Shown here: positions 34,869 to 43,726 of the stretch, one piece after another
Layout of the letters: the number at the start of each line of letters is the position of its first letter
Position numbering within the stretch: position 1 is the stretch's first letter
Origin: Filobacillus milosensis
Lineage (GTDB): Bacteria; Bacillota; Bacilli; Bacillales; Alkalibacillaceae
NCBI RefSeq assembly: GCF_004402015.1
Contig: NZ_SOPW01000006.1
Span: forward strand, 85,478 to 149,477
Direction: 5' to 3'
Length of the DNA stretch: 64,000 bases
Made by a program: the position numbers and the translations under genes
Notes under the pieces: generated by a model
Seen by the model: the letters and a program-made list of their open reading frames with translations, nothing else
Told to the model about the DNA's origin: nothing
The model's database searches: none

Positions 34869-35516
34869 CTACTTATTATTAAGATGTTTCACACCAAACA
34901 AAGCCGCTTGTGTGCGGTCGTGAACTTCTAATTTGGATAAAATATTGGATATATGAGTTTTGACAGTTTTTTCTGTCACATATAATGCTTGAGCAATTTC
35001 TTTGTTTGACTGACCTTTCATAATTTCTTGTAAAACTTCTAGTTCACGTTTAGTTAACTCATCTAACCGTTTTTTTTCTTCAGATAATGATTGGTCTTTT
35101 TTAATATGCTTAAATAAATGAACAGCTGCTTTTTCATCAATCATTTCTTCATTGTTGTATACATTCTCTATGGCTTTTGCTAATTTTTCTGGATTTGAAT
35201 CTTTAAGCAAATATCCACTGGCACCGTTTTGTATCGCAGCAACGACATATTCATCGTTTAAAAAGCTGGTTAAAATCAAAACGTGTGTATCAAGATATTT
35301 TGATTTTATTTCTTTTGTTGTTTCGACGCCATCCATACCAGGCATTTGGATGTCTAATACACAAACATCAACAGATTGATGTTGTAAGAAGTCAAGTGCT
35401 TCTTTACCATTCGATGCTTCTCCAACGACTTCAATATGTTCGATAGTATTAAGAAAATAAATCAGACCTTTTCGAACAACTTCATGATCGTCCACTAATA
35501 ATACTTTAATCCCCAT
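34869..35516 (-). CDS. NarL/LuxR-type response regulator
   Basis: 215 aa. Receiver domain with acidic pocket DDHEVV and phospho-acceptor Asp55 (CVLDIQMPG), then a LuxR-type helix-turn-helix (LTKRELEVLQEIMKGQSNKE through KTVKTHISNIL). It is the last gene of the six-gene operon, 4 bp after the kinase. Layout and length resemble YhcZ/AirR regulators of Bacillus and Staphylococcus. Likely self-controls the ABC operon, as is usual for such pairs. Confidence 0.92.
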   Translation of the reverse strand: MGIKVLLVDDHEVVRKGLIYFLNTIEHIEVVGEASNGKEALDFLQHQSVDVCVLDIQMPGMDGVETTKEIKSKYLDTHVLILTSFLNDEYVVAAIQNGASGYLLKDSNPEKLAKAIENVYNNEEMIDEKAAVHLFKHIKKDQSLSEEKKRLDELTKRELEVLQEIMKGQSNKEIAQALYVTEKTVKTHISNILSKLEVHDRTQAALFGVKHLNNK

Positions 35517-35520
35517 TTAA

Positions 35521-36963
35521 TCACCTTCTTTTTATTGGAATAGAAATGGTGATAGATACACCGTCTCCCTTGCTGGATTCAATTTGGATATGTCCGTTTA
35601 GATTGTAAACACGATCTTGCATGCCAGATATTCCATAATTGTTGGAATTAGTCTCCATATTAAATCCTGCACCCTGATCTGTTATGGAAAATTTGATTTC
35701 GTCATACTCTCTAATTAATTCTACATTAGCTTTTTGAGTGTTTGCGTGTTTATAAATATTGTGAAGTGCTTCTCGTCCAATTTTATATAAGTTCTCTTCA
35801 ATGTAAGGTGGGATATTAGATGAACCTTTTGCATTGGTATTTAATTCGATATTTAATTGCTTCGCATAATCATCTAATGCACGTAGTAGTCCCTGTTCTA
35901 ACACTTGTGATTTCTTATTTTCAATTAATTCCCGCATTTCTTTTAAAGCCTGTGAGGCTAATTGATTCAAGTCATCAATTGGTTCATTAAGCTCTTTATT
36001 ATCATTCATGACTTTGAGTGCGCTAGACGTTGCTGTCATGGAGTATAGTAGCTGGTTAACCGTATCATGAAGTTCTTGAGCTAGCATTTCACGTTCTTGT
36101 AACTGAATAATTTCTCTTTCTCTTCTTTTGATGGAGATGTCTTTTAGCGTTAACTCAATATTCTGACCTAGTAAGGTATATATTTCTTTTTCAACAGAGC
36201 TGAGTAATTGATCACTATAAATAAAAATCTCACCATTTAACTGATTAATTTTATATTCAAATAGATGCTCAGTTCGATTTCCATATAAACACTGAATTGA
36301 TTGACTGTTAATTTCTATTCCGGAAATATGAAGTTTCCCTACAAGGTCTTGATTAATATAGTTTTCTAAGTCAGGTAAATAATCGATTGATCTCATAGCT
36401 GTAGAAAGCTTATGTAAGGTCTGAAGGTTGTTATTTCTTTTTTCCTCTAGTTCAAACAAATCAATTCTTTTTAATGCGTGTGTCACTTGTAAAGCAATTG
36501 ATTGCAAGAGTTCTAATTCACTCTCTTCGAATTGATCACGATGAGGAGCGGAAACATTAAAGACACCATACCTTTTATTTTCACTGATAATCGGCACGGT
36601 TGCATGGTGTGTAAATCCGCCCGTATCAAATTTTGATTCCTGAATAGCTTCCTCTAATCGTTTACAAGTCATGATATTAATGGCTTCATTTAATCGCTGC
36701 TGTCGATACTTTGATAAACAGTAACAAGAATCACTTCCACACATTGGAGCTTTATCATCCACTAACAAAGCTTCAGGTAATCCTGAATCAGCCGCTAGTG
36801 TCATATCTGGACCATCACCCAGAAAGATCCACCCCGCTTCAAAATGTGTTATATCAAGGAAAGAATCAAGCACAGTCTGGAGCATCGATTCCCGCTCATA
36901 TGATTGATTTAAAACTTCAGCAATTGTCTTTAACGTCTTCGTTTGATTGTAATCAGAGATCAT
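35521..36963 (-). CDS. soluble GAF-domain sensor histidine kinase with a Cys cluster
   Basis: 480 aa without membrane segments. A GAF domain (about residues 15-165) carries Cys75, Cys80, Cys82 and Cys100 (MCGSDSCYC ... MTCKR), spacing C-x4-C-x-C-x17-C. Such a cluster recalls the iron-sulfur GAF sensors of the AirS/NreB/YhcY type. A HisKA_3 dimerisation domain (His299 in AQELHDTVNQLL) and an HATPase_c domain (IGREALHNIYKHANTQ, TDQGAGFN, YGISGMQDRV) follow. Oxygen or redox sensing is inferred from the cysteines, not shown. Stop lies 4 bp before the regulator start. Confidence 0.9.
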   Translation of the reverse strand: MISDYNQTKTLKTIAEVLNQSYERESMLQTVLDSFLDITHFEAGWIFLGDGPDMTLAADSGLPEALLVDDKAPMCGSDSCYCLSKYRQQRLNEAINIMTCKRLEEAIQESKFDTGGFTHHATVPIISENKRYGVFNVSAPHRDQFEESELELLQSIALQVTHALKRIDLFELEEKRNNNLQTLHKLSTAMRSIDYLPDLENYINQDLVGKLHISGIEINSQSIQCLYGNRTEHLFEYKINQLNGEIFIYSDQLLSSVEKEIYTLLGQNIELTLKDISIKRREREIIQLQEREMLAQELHDTVNQLLYSMTATSSALKVMNDNKELNEPIDDLNQLASQALKEMRELIENKKSQVLEQGLLRALDDYAKQLNIELNTNAKGSSNIPPYIEENLYKIGREALHNIYKHANTQKANVELIREYDEIKFSITDQGAGFNMETNSNNYGISGMQDRVYNLNGHIQIESSKGDGVSITISIPIKRR

Positions 36964-36967
36964 TATT

Positions 36968-37660
36968 TCACCTACTTAAATCGACATCGAACATTTTCTT
37001 TAATGCATTTGAGCCACTTTTAATATTTGCATAAGGAACTGCATTCCAGTTGACCTGATCCAACATCTCACCTTGATCTAAGATCCACATCGATGGCTTT
37101 AATTGATTGATGACATACCAATCATGAGTTATAAATACTATCGTAGTCCCTTGAGCATTTAAATGGTTTAACCATTTTAACATATCATATTTAGTGGCTA
37201 AATCAACGCCGACAAATGCTTCATCCAAGAATAAGATTTCAGGCTGATGAATAACACCCACAGCTAAATTTACCTTTCGTTTCATCCCTCCGCTAAGTTG
37301 ATTAATACGCTTATTTAAAATATCTTTAAGCCCTAATTCTTTGATCATTACTTCAACAAAGTCAGTAGAGGTTTGTTTAGTTAATTTCTGATAATATTTT
37401 ATTTGGTCTTTTACTGTTAATCCATCGAACAAGGCAATTTGTTGTGGAACATAGCCAATTGGATTTTTCTTATGAAATTGAACAGATCGTTTACCCCTGG
37501 ATGGTTTATTTAAACCCGCCATAATTTTCATTAATGTGGATTTTCCTGCGCCGTTTGGACCAAATAAAGTGATACAATCCCCTTTATTGATCCTGCCATC
37601 AATCTGATTCAATAGATATTGTCTTTTTTTCTTATATGAAATACCTTCTAATGTAATCAC
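36968..37660 (-). CDS. ABC transporter ATP-binding protein
   Basis: 230 aa from a GTG at 37660 (MITLEGISYKKKRQYLLNQI); GAGGAGAG is 5 nt upstream and the start aligns with the fold. An ATG at 37675 overlapping the permease stop (ATGA) is an alternative. Walker A FGPNGAGKSTLMK, signature LSGGMKRKVNLAVG, Walker B PEILFLDEAFVGVD. This single-domain ATPase of the ABC-2 exporter type drives the two adjacent permeases. Confidence 0.9.
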   Translation of the reverse strand: MITLEGISYKKKRQYLLNQIDGRINKGDCITLFGPNGAGKSTLMKIMAGLNKPSRGKRSVQFHKKNPIGYVPQQIALFDGLTVKDQIKYYQKLTKQTSTDFVEVMIKELGLKDILNKRINQLSGGMKRKVNLAVGVIHQPEILFLDEAFVGVDLATKYDMLKWLNHLNAQGTTIVFITHDWYVINQLKPSMWILDQGEMLDQVNWNAVPYANIKSGSNALKKMFDVDLSR

Positions 37661-37671
37661 GATATCTCTCC

Positions 37672-38676
37672 TCATAATAAAATCCAGCTTGGCAGGAATA
37701 GCTTTGTCCACCAGGAATGATTAAGTATTTGGAAGAACAGCAAAAAGAATACAACAGATGACGTCATACCGTAGCCTAATGTCAGTGCCCATAAAGTTTC
37801 TTTTTTGTTAATTATAAAAGTAAGAAGCAAGTAACCAAAAACGGATACAAGTATTATACCTATATCAACTAATAAACTTAATAAGTAAACTTGCGATAAA
37901 AATACCCATTGTATACTGATAACCAAAATAAGTCCCAAAGTACCAATAATTAAACCGGTTAGTAATAACCAACTCGTTCGCAAAGAATTAGTTTTTGAAA
38001 TAACTTTTAAACGACCTGAAATATGTTGTTCTTTCCATTCGAGCATCATTTTTGTGAAAAAAGAGCTAACAATCATTAAGTACAGCCATGTCAGCCAGCG
38101 CATTAAATAGTACTGGTCTGAAGAATCATTCTCTGACATATCACTGCTTATTTGTTGAAAATTCATTTGGAAAATAGGCTCTGGTTCAAAATATCTCAGA
38201 CCAAATTCAAACATCTCTTCCCAATTCTCTTCTGAATCGTAATTTTGCACCACGTTCGCTGCTTCTGCTCGAACAGCCCTAGTCATAATAGATGATGCTA
38301 ATTGTTCTTTAAATAAGCCATCAAACAAACTTCGGTCATTCCGGTACCACTTGATTTGTCCTTCAAGATCACTCCACATGATTAATTCTTTTAAATTTTC
38401 AGGGAGCACAAAAATTGCCTCTACCTCACCACGTTCTAAAGCTTTCAATGGGATTTCCGATGTTCGAGTTAAGTTAAACGTGTCGTCAACTTCTATTTCA
38501 CTTAACAACTCATCTGTAATAGTCTGGTTATAAGGATCTACTAACACGACTGGAACCTTTAAATCATCCACCGTATCCTGAAAATAGTTCACCCAAATTA
38601 ACCCTAATAAGATAGGAATAAGCAATAACAATATAAATGTGATTCGTTGTTTAAGTAATGCTTTTAAAACAATCAT
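37672..38676 (-). CDS. ABC-2-type exporter permease
   Basis: 334 aa. One N-terminal membrane segment (ITFILLLLIPILLGLIWVNY), a large extracellular loop of about 150 residues (VPVVLVDPYNQTITDELLSE...), then five to six membrane segments. This topology is ABC-2. It overlaps the upstream permease gene by 4 bp (ATGA), so the two permeases are probably made together as a heterodimer. Substrate unknown. Confidence 0.85.
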   Translation of the reverse strand: MIVLKALLKQRITFILLLLIPILLGLIWVNYFQDTVDDLKVPVVLVDPYNQTITDELLSEIEVDDTFNLTRTSEIPLKALERGEVEAIFVLPENLKELIMWSDLEGQIKWYRNDRSLFDGLFKEQLASSIMTRAVRAEAANVVQNYDSEENWEEMFEFGLRYFEPEPIFQMNFQQISSDMSENDSSDQYYLMRWLTWLYLMIVSSFFTKMMLEWKEQHISGRLKVISKTNSLRTSWLLLTGLIIGTLGLILVISIQWVFLSQVYLLSLLVDIGIILVSVFGYLLLTFIINKKETLWALTLGYGMTSSVVFFLLFFQILNHSWWTKLFLPSWILL

Positions 38677-39851
38677 GCTCTTGACCCCACCTTTCTAAAG
38701 GGCAAGATCAGTCCTATTAGGATCAAAAACCCAACTATAAGCTGGAGCCAAATCTTAATTGGCAACGTATGCTCTATCCAAATTTTATTAAATGCAACAT
38801 AAATCAAACTAAACATACTAACTTGATCTGTTAGATAAGACGGTGGAATAATTACACCGCTTATGATCAAAAACATCACACTTAATAATAAAAACATGAC
38901 ATAGCCTAACACCATCTGTTTTAAAACAAGATGTGAGAACAAGTAAATAAACGATAAAAGTAGAACCACAATTAACCATTGGACTAAAATCAACCAATTA
39001 AAACTCACTGTATTAAAAAGTAGTTCAATCAGTCCCCAAGAAATAAACCCAACATATAGAATGAGAAAACTTATATGGAAAAACATTTTAGCTAAGTATT
39101 GATCAATTTTTGTAACAGAAATGAGCCTTAAACGATCTTGTATGATGGGTTGATCTTTGCGGTTAAAGGTTAATGTCAACATTATGTATGTAAGTAACAA
39201 TAAAATAGATACTGTGGCCAAATATAAATTGGTACTCCAAGCAAGCAGCCCTTGCTCTGTCGAACCCTTTTCCGTAAATAGTTTGTTACGATCTAAGGCA
39301 TACATTGTGAAATGTATAGTCATTTGTTGACTCCATCGACGTCGTTCGTCTTTCTCTTCAATGTCTTGTATGTAAAAATGATTGACAGTGTTAACCCCAG
39401 TCTGTGCAGCAGTAATATAATCTTGGCCGCTCTCAAAAAGGATATAAGCTAAATTAGAAGCCAATGGCATATCTTCATTTAAATAGACATTAATCGTCTC
39501 GTTAACACCACTTCTTAATTGCTTTGTAAACCCTTCTGGAACTTGCACAATCGCTGCATAAGAATCTGGGTTTTCTAAGTAATACTCAATGGTCCGTTCC
39601 CCTTTTATAAATTCAACATCACCATCAATGGTATCGTCTTTTTGTAGTTGCTTGATTAAAGCATTAGTTTCAAACGTTTGATCTTCATCTAGTACTACAA
39701 TTTTAACTGAATCTAATTCTTCTTGAGCATATGAATAGATAAACAAACCTAAGACACCTACTAATGCAATAGGAAAGATTAGCACAAATAAGAAAAGGCC
39801 AGGATGCTTAAACATTCGCTTCCATTCATATCGCCATAGATGAAAAATCAT
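38673..39851 (-). CDS. ABC-2-type exporter permease
   Basis: 392 aa. N-terminal segment FLFVLIFPIALVGVLGLFIY, an outside domain of about 150 residues with IVVLDEDQTFETNALIKQLQ and IVQVPEGFTKQLRSGVNETI (typical of YhgE/ABC-2 loops), and six membrane segments at the end. It is 17 bp after the 472-aa gene and overlaps the next permease gene by 4 bp. Substrate unknown. Confidence 0.85.
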   Translation of the reverse strand: MIFHLWRYEWKRMFKHPGLFLFVLIFPIALVGVLGLFIYSYAQEELDSVKIVVLDEDQTFETNALIKQLQKDDTIDGDVEFIKGERTIEYYLENPDSYAAIVQVPEGFTKQLRSGVNETINVYLNEDMPLASNLAYILFESGQDYITAAQTGVNTVNHFYIQDIEEKDERRRWSQQMTIHFTMYALDRNKLFTEKGSTEQGLLAWSTNLYLATVSILLLLTYIMLTLTFNRKDQPIIQDRLRLISVTKIDQYLAKMFFHISFLILYVGFISWGLIELLFNTVSFNWLILVQWLIVVLLLSFIYLFSHLVLKQMVLGYVMFLLLSVMFLIISGVIIPPSYLTDQVSMFSLIYVAFNKIWIEHTLPIKIWLQLIVGFLILIGLILPFRKVGSRA

Positions 39852-39867
39852 GCACCTGCCCCCTTCA

Positions 39868-41286
39868 TTAAAATGGATTAAATTGATTAATTAGATTTTT
39901 TGCATATTTTCTAAAAGACTGTTTTAGGTCTTGCATGACTTGGTCATTTTGTTCTTCGGTCAACTGATGAAGAAATTTTGTATCTTGGGCATGAATTCGA
40001 TTAATGTCTACTGACTCTTCAAATTGTACGTCACGATTCAATGTCAGATTAGCTTTAATCTGATTTACATTGATAACCCAATCTAACGTTTGATCTGCCT
40101 GGTCAGTATTTATATTCGTTTTAGTCGTCAAATTACCTTCTAATCTTGGAAGATAACTTGGCGCATACAAATCAAAATTAATATCTTTAGAGTCCTTATG
40201 ATAAGTGGTTTTCCAATCGAGTCTCATATCAGGTTCTTTATTGCGATCTACATCTAAATTATTGTTTACCAGGTAACTATTTCCTTGAGGCTGACCTTGA
40301 GAGGCGTAATGAACTTGGAATGGTTGTTCACCAGTCACTGTTAATTCAGTGCGCAACTGATAATTATCTCCTTCAACTTCCGTATCGATATCAAGTTCAA
40401 ACGCTCGACTTTGTCCTTCCATATCAACTTGTCCACTTAGTGTACGAGAAGAAACATATTCATCATTATAGTAAGCTTCATAAACTAAGCCTTCAGGAAA
40501 ATTAAGTTGCTTTATCTCATTAATTTGTTTGCCAATAAAATTAGAGTCATCTCCATTTTCTTTCATTGACCGAACGATTTGATCAATTAGATCTTCTACT
40601 TGTTCCTCAGTCATGTTTAATTGAAACCTTTGAAGGGCTTGCCCGTTATAATCAACGTTTTCTTTTACTGTTGTATCGTACTCAGATAATCGTTTTAAAA
40701 AACCCATATAATCCATGAGACTAAAGGAAAAGTTTTTCTGGGTGTCAAACGTACTAGGAACTTCTGTTATAGCTGTTGTGTAACCAGAAGATTCAAGCCA
40801 GTTCCCTAGCTGGTCATTTTTAATTCCTATTGATTCAGGATATATAGGAATATTAATTGCAGAATAATTTTGATTCTGATAAAAATCAACTTTTATTAAA
40901 TTCGTGCGCTGCAATTGAACATTAATTTTAGCTGAAGTTTCTTTTGATGAAGGATCGGACTTTGAGTTTATGATAACCCTTGAATTAGCTAAAATCCCTC
41001 TTAACAACATAGCATTTTTGCTAAACTCACCTAAGTTAACATTTCCAGATACGATCCATTTTTGTTTATTTGCTTCATTCTTCAAACGTTTATGTAATTT
41101 TTTCTCATCGTTTTCATAACCACTCGTCAAATTCGAAATCTGTTTTATCGTTTGAACTTCAATATCAGCATATTGAGCGATGGGATGTTTGAAAAATAAT
41201 TGATAACCAATAAAAAGAATAACTAATAGACATAAAAAGAAGAATAATAACTTGTGTTTATCTACGTATTTCCAGATAGCTTTCAT
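39868..41286 (-). CDS. membrane-anchored extracellular protein, first gene of the sensor-ABC operon
   Basis: 472 aa. A single N-terminal anchor (LLFFFLCLLVILFIGYQLFF) and a large beta-rich outside domain (QRTNLIKVDFYQNQNYSAIN, FELDIDTEVEGDNYQLRTEL). I know no characterised homologue; the general look is of large unnamed membrane-bound proteins near ABC exporters. Being first in the operon it may be the exporter's accessory or ligand-binding partner, but this is inference. Confidence 0.75.
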   Translation of the reverse strand: MKAIWKYVDKHKLLFFFLCLLVILFIGYQLFFKHPIAQYADIEVQTIKQISNLTSGYENDEKKLHKRLKNEANKQKWIVSGNVNLGEFSKNAMLLRGILANSRVIINSKSDPSSKETSAKINVQLQRTNLIKVDFYQNQNYSAINIPIYPESIGIKNDQLGNWLESSGYTTAITEVPSTFDTQKNFSFSLMDYMGFLKRLSEYDTTVKENVDYNGQALQRFQLNMTEEQVEDLIDQIVRSMKENGDDSNFIGKQINEIKQLNFPEGLVYEAYYNDEYVSSRTLSGQVDMEGQSRAFELDIDTEVEGDNYQLRTELTVTGEQPFQVHYASQGQPQGNSYLVNNNLDVDRNKEPDMRLDWKTTYHKDSKDINFDLYAPSYLPRLEGNLTTKTNINTDQADQTLDWVINVNQIKANLTLNRDVQFEESVDINRIHAQDTKFLHQLTEEQNDQVMQDLKQSFRKYAKNLINQFNPF

Positions 41287-41317
41287 TTTAGTCCCTCACC
41301 CACTTTGTCTTGTTGGT

Positions 41318-41346
41318 ATTATACTATTAAATAGCTTGTCCGTTAA
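41318..41346 (-). promoter_or_regulatory. sigma-A-type promoter of the sensor-ABC operon
   Basis: Minus strand TTAACG (41341-41346), 17-bp spacer, perfect TATAAT (41318-41323), about 30 bp before the 472-aa gene. Confidence 0.6.
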
Positions 41347-41379
41347 GACGTGGAAATTCAATATGTCTCTTATGAAACA

Positions 41380-41417
41380 TAAAAAAAGGCCACGGGCTCA
41401 TCAACCCGTAACCTTTA
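41380..41417 (-). terminator. intrinsic terminator of sigI-rsgI
   Basis: AAGG-TACGGG / CCCGTG-CCTT stem with a T7 tail on the minus strand, 30 bp after the rsgI stop. Confidence 0.8.
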
Positions 41418-41448
41418 TACTGTGTATTAAATAAGCTAAAATCAATAA

Positions 41449-42855
41449 TTAATCATCATCTCGGTCATCATCGTCTTCGTCATCACGGTCGTTGTCGTGT
41501 CGGTCGTCGTCTCGATCATCATCCCAATCGCGATCATCTCGATCATCATCTTGATCGTTTTTTCGATCGTCACGCTTGTCCTTTTTATCTAATCCAGGTG
41601 GCGTCCACCCTTCATCGTCACGATCTTTTTTGTGACCCTTACCTCTTTCTTCCTTTTCATCATCTCGGTCATCCTGATCAAAAAAATCCCATACTCCATT
41701 TTGGTCGCGATTATCATCATCTCGATCATTATGTTTTTCTTTGTCTTTTAAGCCAGGTGGTGTCCATCCTTCATCATCATTGTTGTCATTATCCTTTTGT
41801 TGTTCTTTCTTTTTATCGCTTTTTTCCTTATTTGAAGGATGATCCTCTCCTTTATGAGAAGGGTGATCCTCGTCTTTTGATTTACCTTTGTTACTTCTAT
41901 GATCGTCTTCATCTTTCTCACCTTTTTCGTTATGAGAGCGATTGTCTTCTTCGTCATCTGAATCTTTATTTTTTCTAAATTCTTTTTTATCAAAGTCCTT
42001 CCAATCCTGTTTCTCTTGGAATTTCTCTAACTTCTTCTTGAGACCTGGTGGCAATTGTTCTTTATTAGTATTTTGAAGGAATCTTTCAATGACTTCGATA
42101 TTTTTATCTTCTTCTTTAGAAACAGATTGATGTTCAGTTTTATTGGTTGAAGGCTGTGAACTATCTTTACTGTTCTCATGTTTTTCAACTTGTTGCTCAT
42201 CATCAGTTTGTTCCTCATTTGATTGAGACTCTACATTATCTTGTTGTGCTTCACGCTTTTCAAGTATTTCTGAAGCATACATTAAATTCATTGAAGCCTT
42301 TTCTTTCTTGGCTTTTTCTCTAACATCTTTAGGAACTTCAAATGAAGCCACACTAACCGATTTAAAGTTAGTTTCCATTTGCTTAGATACTTCTTGAAGA
42401 ACTAGGTTGTCATCGCCATGACTTAATTGATCAACGAAACTTATGCCCAATAAAATCTGGTGATTTTCATTTAAGTAACCCAATTGATCGCTTAAATTTA
42501 ATATTTTTGCTGAAACCTTTTGAATCGATTGGTGTTCCCAATTAGATAATTGTTGAACTAATGAACGTCCATCTTCATTTAGTCCTTCAACACCAATAAC
42601 TTCATACTCATCATTTACGGATAATTCTACACTAGGGTTTATGTCAATGTTCACATAAGCGTGAACGTCATCTTCTCCCAGCCACGAATAATATGGAATA
42701 AATAAAAGAATTGCGATAAGTGCAGCAGCTATAGGTTTAAGTTGTGTGAATGAATTAATCCATTGGAATAATCCGTCAAATGAAATGCCAGTGCTCGTCA
42801 ACGGTTCAAAAGATGTCTCTTCCCCAATAGATACGCGTTTTGTAAAAAGAGCCAT
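41449..42855 (-). CDS. rsgI: RsgI-family anti-sigma factor, main frame (frameshifted N-terminus)
   Basis: 468 aa open frame from ATG 42855, but that ATG has no ribosome site. A membrane segment (LKPIAAALIAILLFIPYYSW) is followed by the RsgI extracellular start YVNIDINPSVELSVNDEYEV. The C-terminal half is a charged Asp/Arg/Lys-rich low-complexity tail. The expected cytoplasmic anti-sigma N-terminus is encoded upstream in another frame (42806-42913), so the gene looks frameshifted in this sequence. It follows sigI directly, as in B. subtilis, and should sense envelope stress or polysaccharide outside. Confidence 0.85.
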   Translation of the reverse strand: MALFTKRVSIGEETSFEPLTSTGISFDGLFQWINSFTQLKPIAAALIAILLFIPYYSWLGEDDVHAYVNIDINPSVELSVNDEYEVIGVEGLNEDGRSLVQQLSNWEHQSIQKVSAKILNLSDQLGYLNENHQILLGISFVDQLSHGDDNLVLQEVSKQMETNFKSVSVASFEVPKDVREKAKKEKASMNLMYASEILEKREAQQDNVESQSNEEQTDDEQQVEKHENSKDSSQPSTNKTEHQSVSKEEDKNIEVIERFLQNTNKEQLPPGLKKKLEKFQEKQDWKDFDKKEFRKNKDSDDEEDNRSHNEKGEKDEDDHRSNKGKSKDEDHPSHKGEDHPSNKEKSDKKKEQQKDNDNNDDEGWTPPGLKDKEKHNDRDDDNRDQNGVWDFFDQDDRDDEKEERGKGHKKDRDDEGWTPPGLDKKDKRDDRKNDQDDDRDDRDWDDDRDDDRHDNDRDDEDDDDRDDD

Positions 42856-42913
42856 CTGAGGTCATCATGAGTGTATGTCTTTTTTTATGTTCAACTATAA
42901 TTCCTTTTCTCAC
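42806..42913 (-). pseudogene. rsgI: rsgI N-terminal anti-sigma fragment, out of frame with the rest
   Basis: GTG at 42913 preceded by AAGGAGGTG (ideal), reading MRKGIIVEHKKRHTLMMTSD then GSFYK, the RsgI N-terminal anti-sigma domain. It then runs into a stop after 35 codons. The main frame resumes as RVSIGEETSFEP. Removing one base in the T5 run (42844-42848) or the A4 run (T4 on the plus strand, 42838-42841) joins them perfectly. The GTG is 2 nt after the sigI stop. Confidence 0.75.
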
Positions 42914-42915
42914 GA

Positions 42916-43650
42916 TTACACCTCCTTTATGTAGTCTTTTAGATAGATAAAATCTTCATTTAATAATATAAAAATAGCAAGAATATATTTTCGATTACGT
43001 TCAATGGTCTTTTTGCTCACATCCACTAATGGAACAATCTTTTTAATTGGCAACCTTTTTTTAGTTAAAACGTAGTCTTTAATCTCTTTATGTTTAAAAA
43101 TCTGGTGCGCCACTTGTTGTGACGACTTCTTAGCATCTTGGTGTTTAGGTGAGACGTTCGCTAATTCAGTAAAAGATAATTTAAATTCTTTAAGTTTTTG
43201 ATTGTATTCCTCAATCTCAACTTGTCTATACCAAGCTAATTCGTCTTCCCGATGTTTTTCTTTTGCAACGTTAGTGAGCTGCCAATGAGATGTTTGATTA
43301 CCTTCTTCATCTTCCTCTGTATGGTCCAGGGATACAAAGGAAATCTCTTTACTCTCTGTTCGAATATAATCTATGACTTTTCGTGTAATCACTAATCTCG
43401 CAAATGACAAAAACGAACTGCCCTTGTCCTTTGAGTAAGCCTCAATAGCTTCATTAAATGCTAGTAATCCAATACTATATTCATCATCTCTTTCCGGATC
43501 AATGTACCTTTTACAAACCTTTGAGACACAAGTGGCAATAAAAGGTTGATAATCTGACAACAGATGATGACGGGTTTCTTCATCCCCTGATTGGACGGCC
43601 AATACGTGATCCTCGAGGGATACGTCTTCTATCTTTGGACGTTTTAACAC
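42916..43650 (-). CDS. sigI: RNA polymerase sigma factor SigI
   Basis: 244 aa. Region 2-like pattern YQPFIATCVSKVCKRYIDPE through EYSIGLLAFNEAIEAYSKDK and GSSFLSFARLVITRKVIDYI; the C-terminal half (KLSFTELANVSPKHQ, IKKIVPLVDVSKKTIERNRK) replaces the usual region 4, as in SigI. It starts at a GTG after GATGAGG. SigI directs heat and envelope stress genes and is held by RsgI, encoded 2 nt after its stop (counting the true GTG). Confidence 0.93.
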   Translation of the reverse strand: MLKRPKIEDVSLEDHVLAVQSGDEETRHHLLSDYQPFIATCVSKVCKRYIDPERDDEYSIGLLAFNEAIEAYSKDKGSSFLSFARLVITRKVIDYIRTESKEISFVSLDHTEEDEEGNQTSHWQLTNVAKEKHREDELAWYRQVEIEEYNQKLKEFKLSFTELANVSPKHQDAKKSSQQVAHQIFKHKEIKDYVLTKKRLPIKKIVPLVDVSKKTIERNRKYILAIFILLNEDFIYLKDYIKEV

Positions 43651-43676
43651 CCCTCATCACCCCCAACATACTATAT

Positions 43677-43707
43677 TTTTCGTTTCCGAAATGGCGTTTA
43701 TGGGTGT
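43677..43707 (-). promoter_or_regulatory. possible SigI autoregulatory promoter
   Basis: Minus strand ACACCC (43702-43707) and CGAAAA (43677-43682) or CGGAAA (43683-43688) lie upstream of sigI and loosely resemble the SigI elements ACCCCC and CGAA. The spacing is not ideal; weak evidence. Confidence 0.35.
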
Positions 43708-43726
43708 TGCAATATAAAAATAATAA

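Noticed and set aside
41598..42218. Two-strand ORFs opposite the RsgI tail
   Set aside because: Low-complexity Asp/Arg coding gives open frames in other frames; no ribosome sites.
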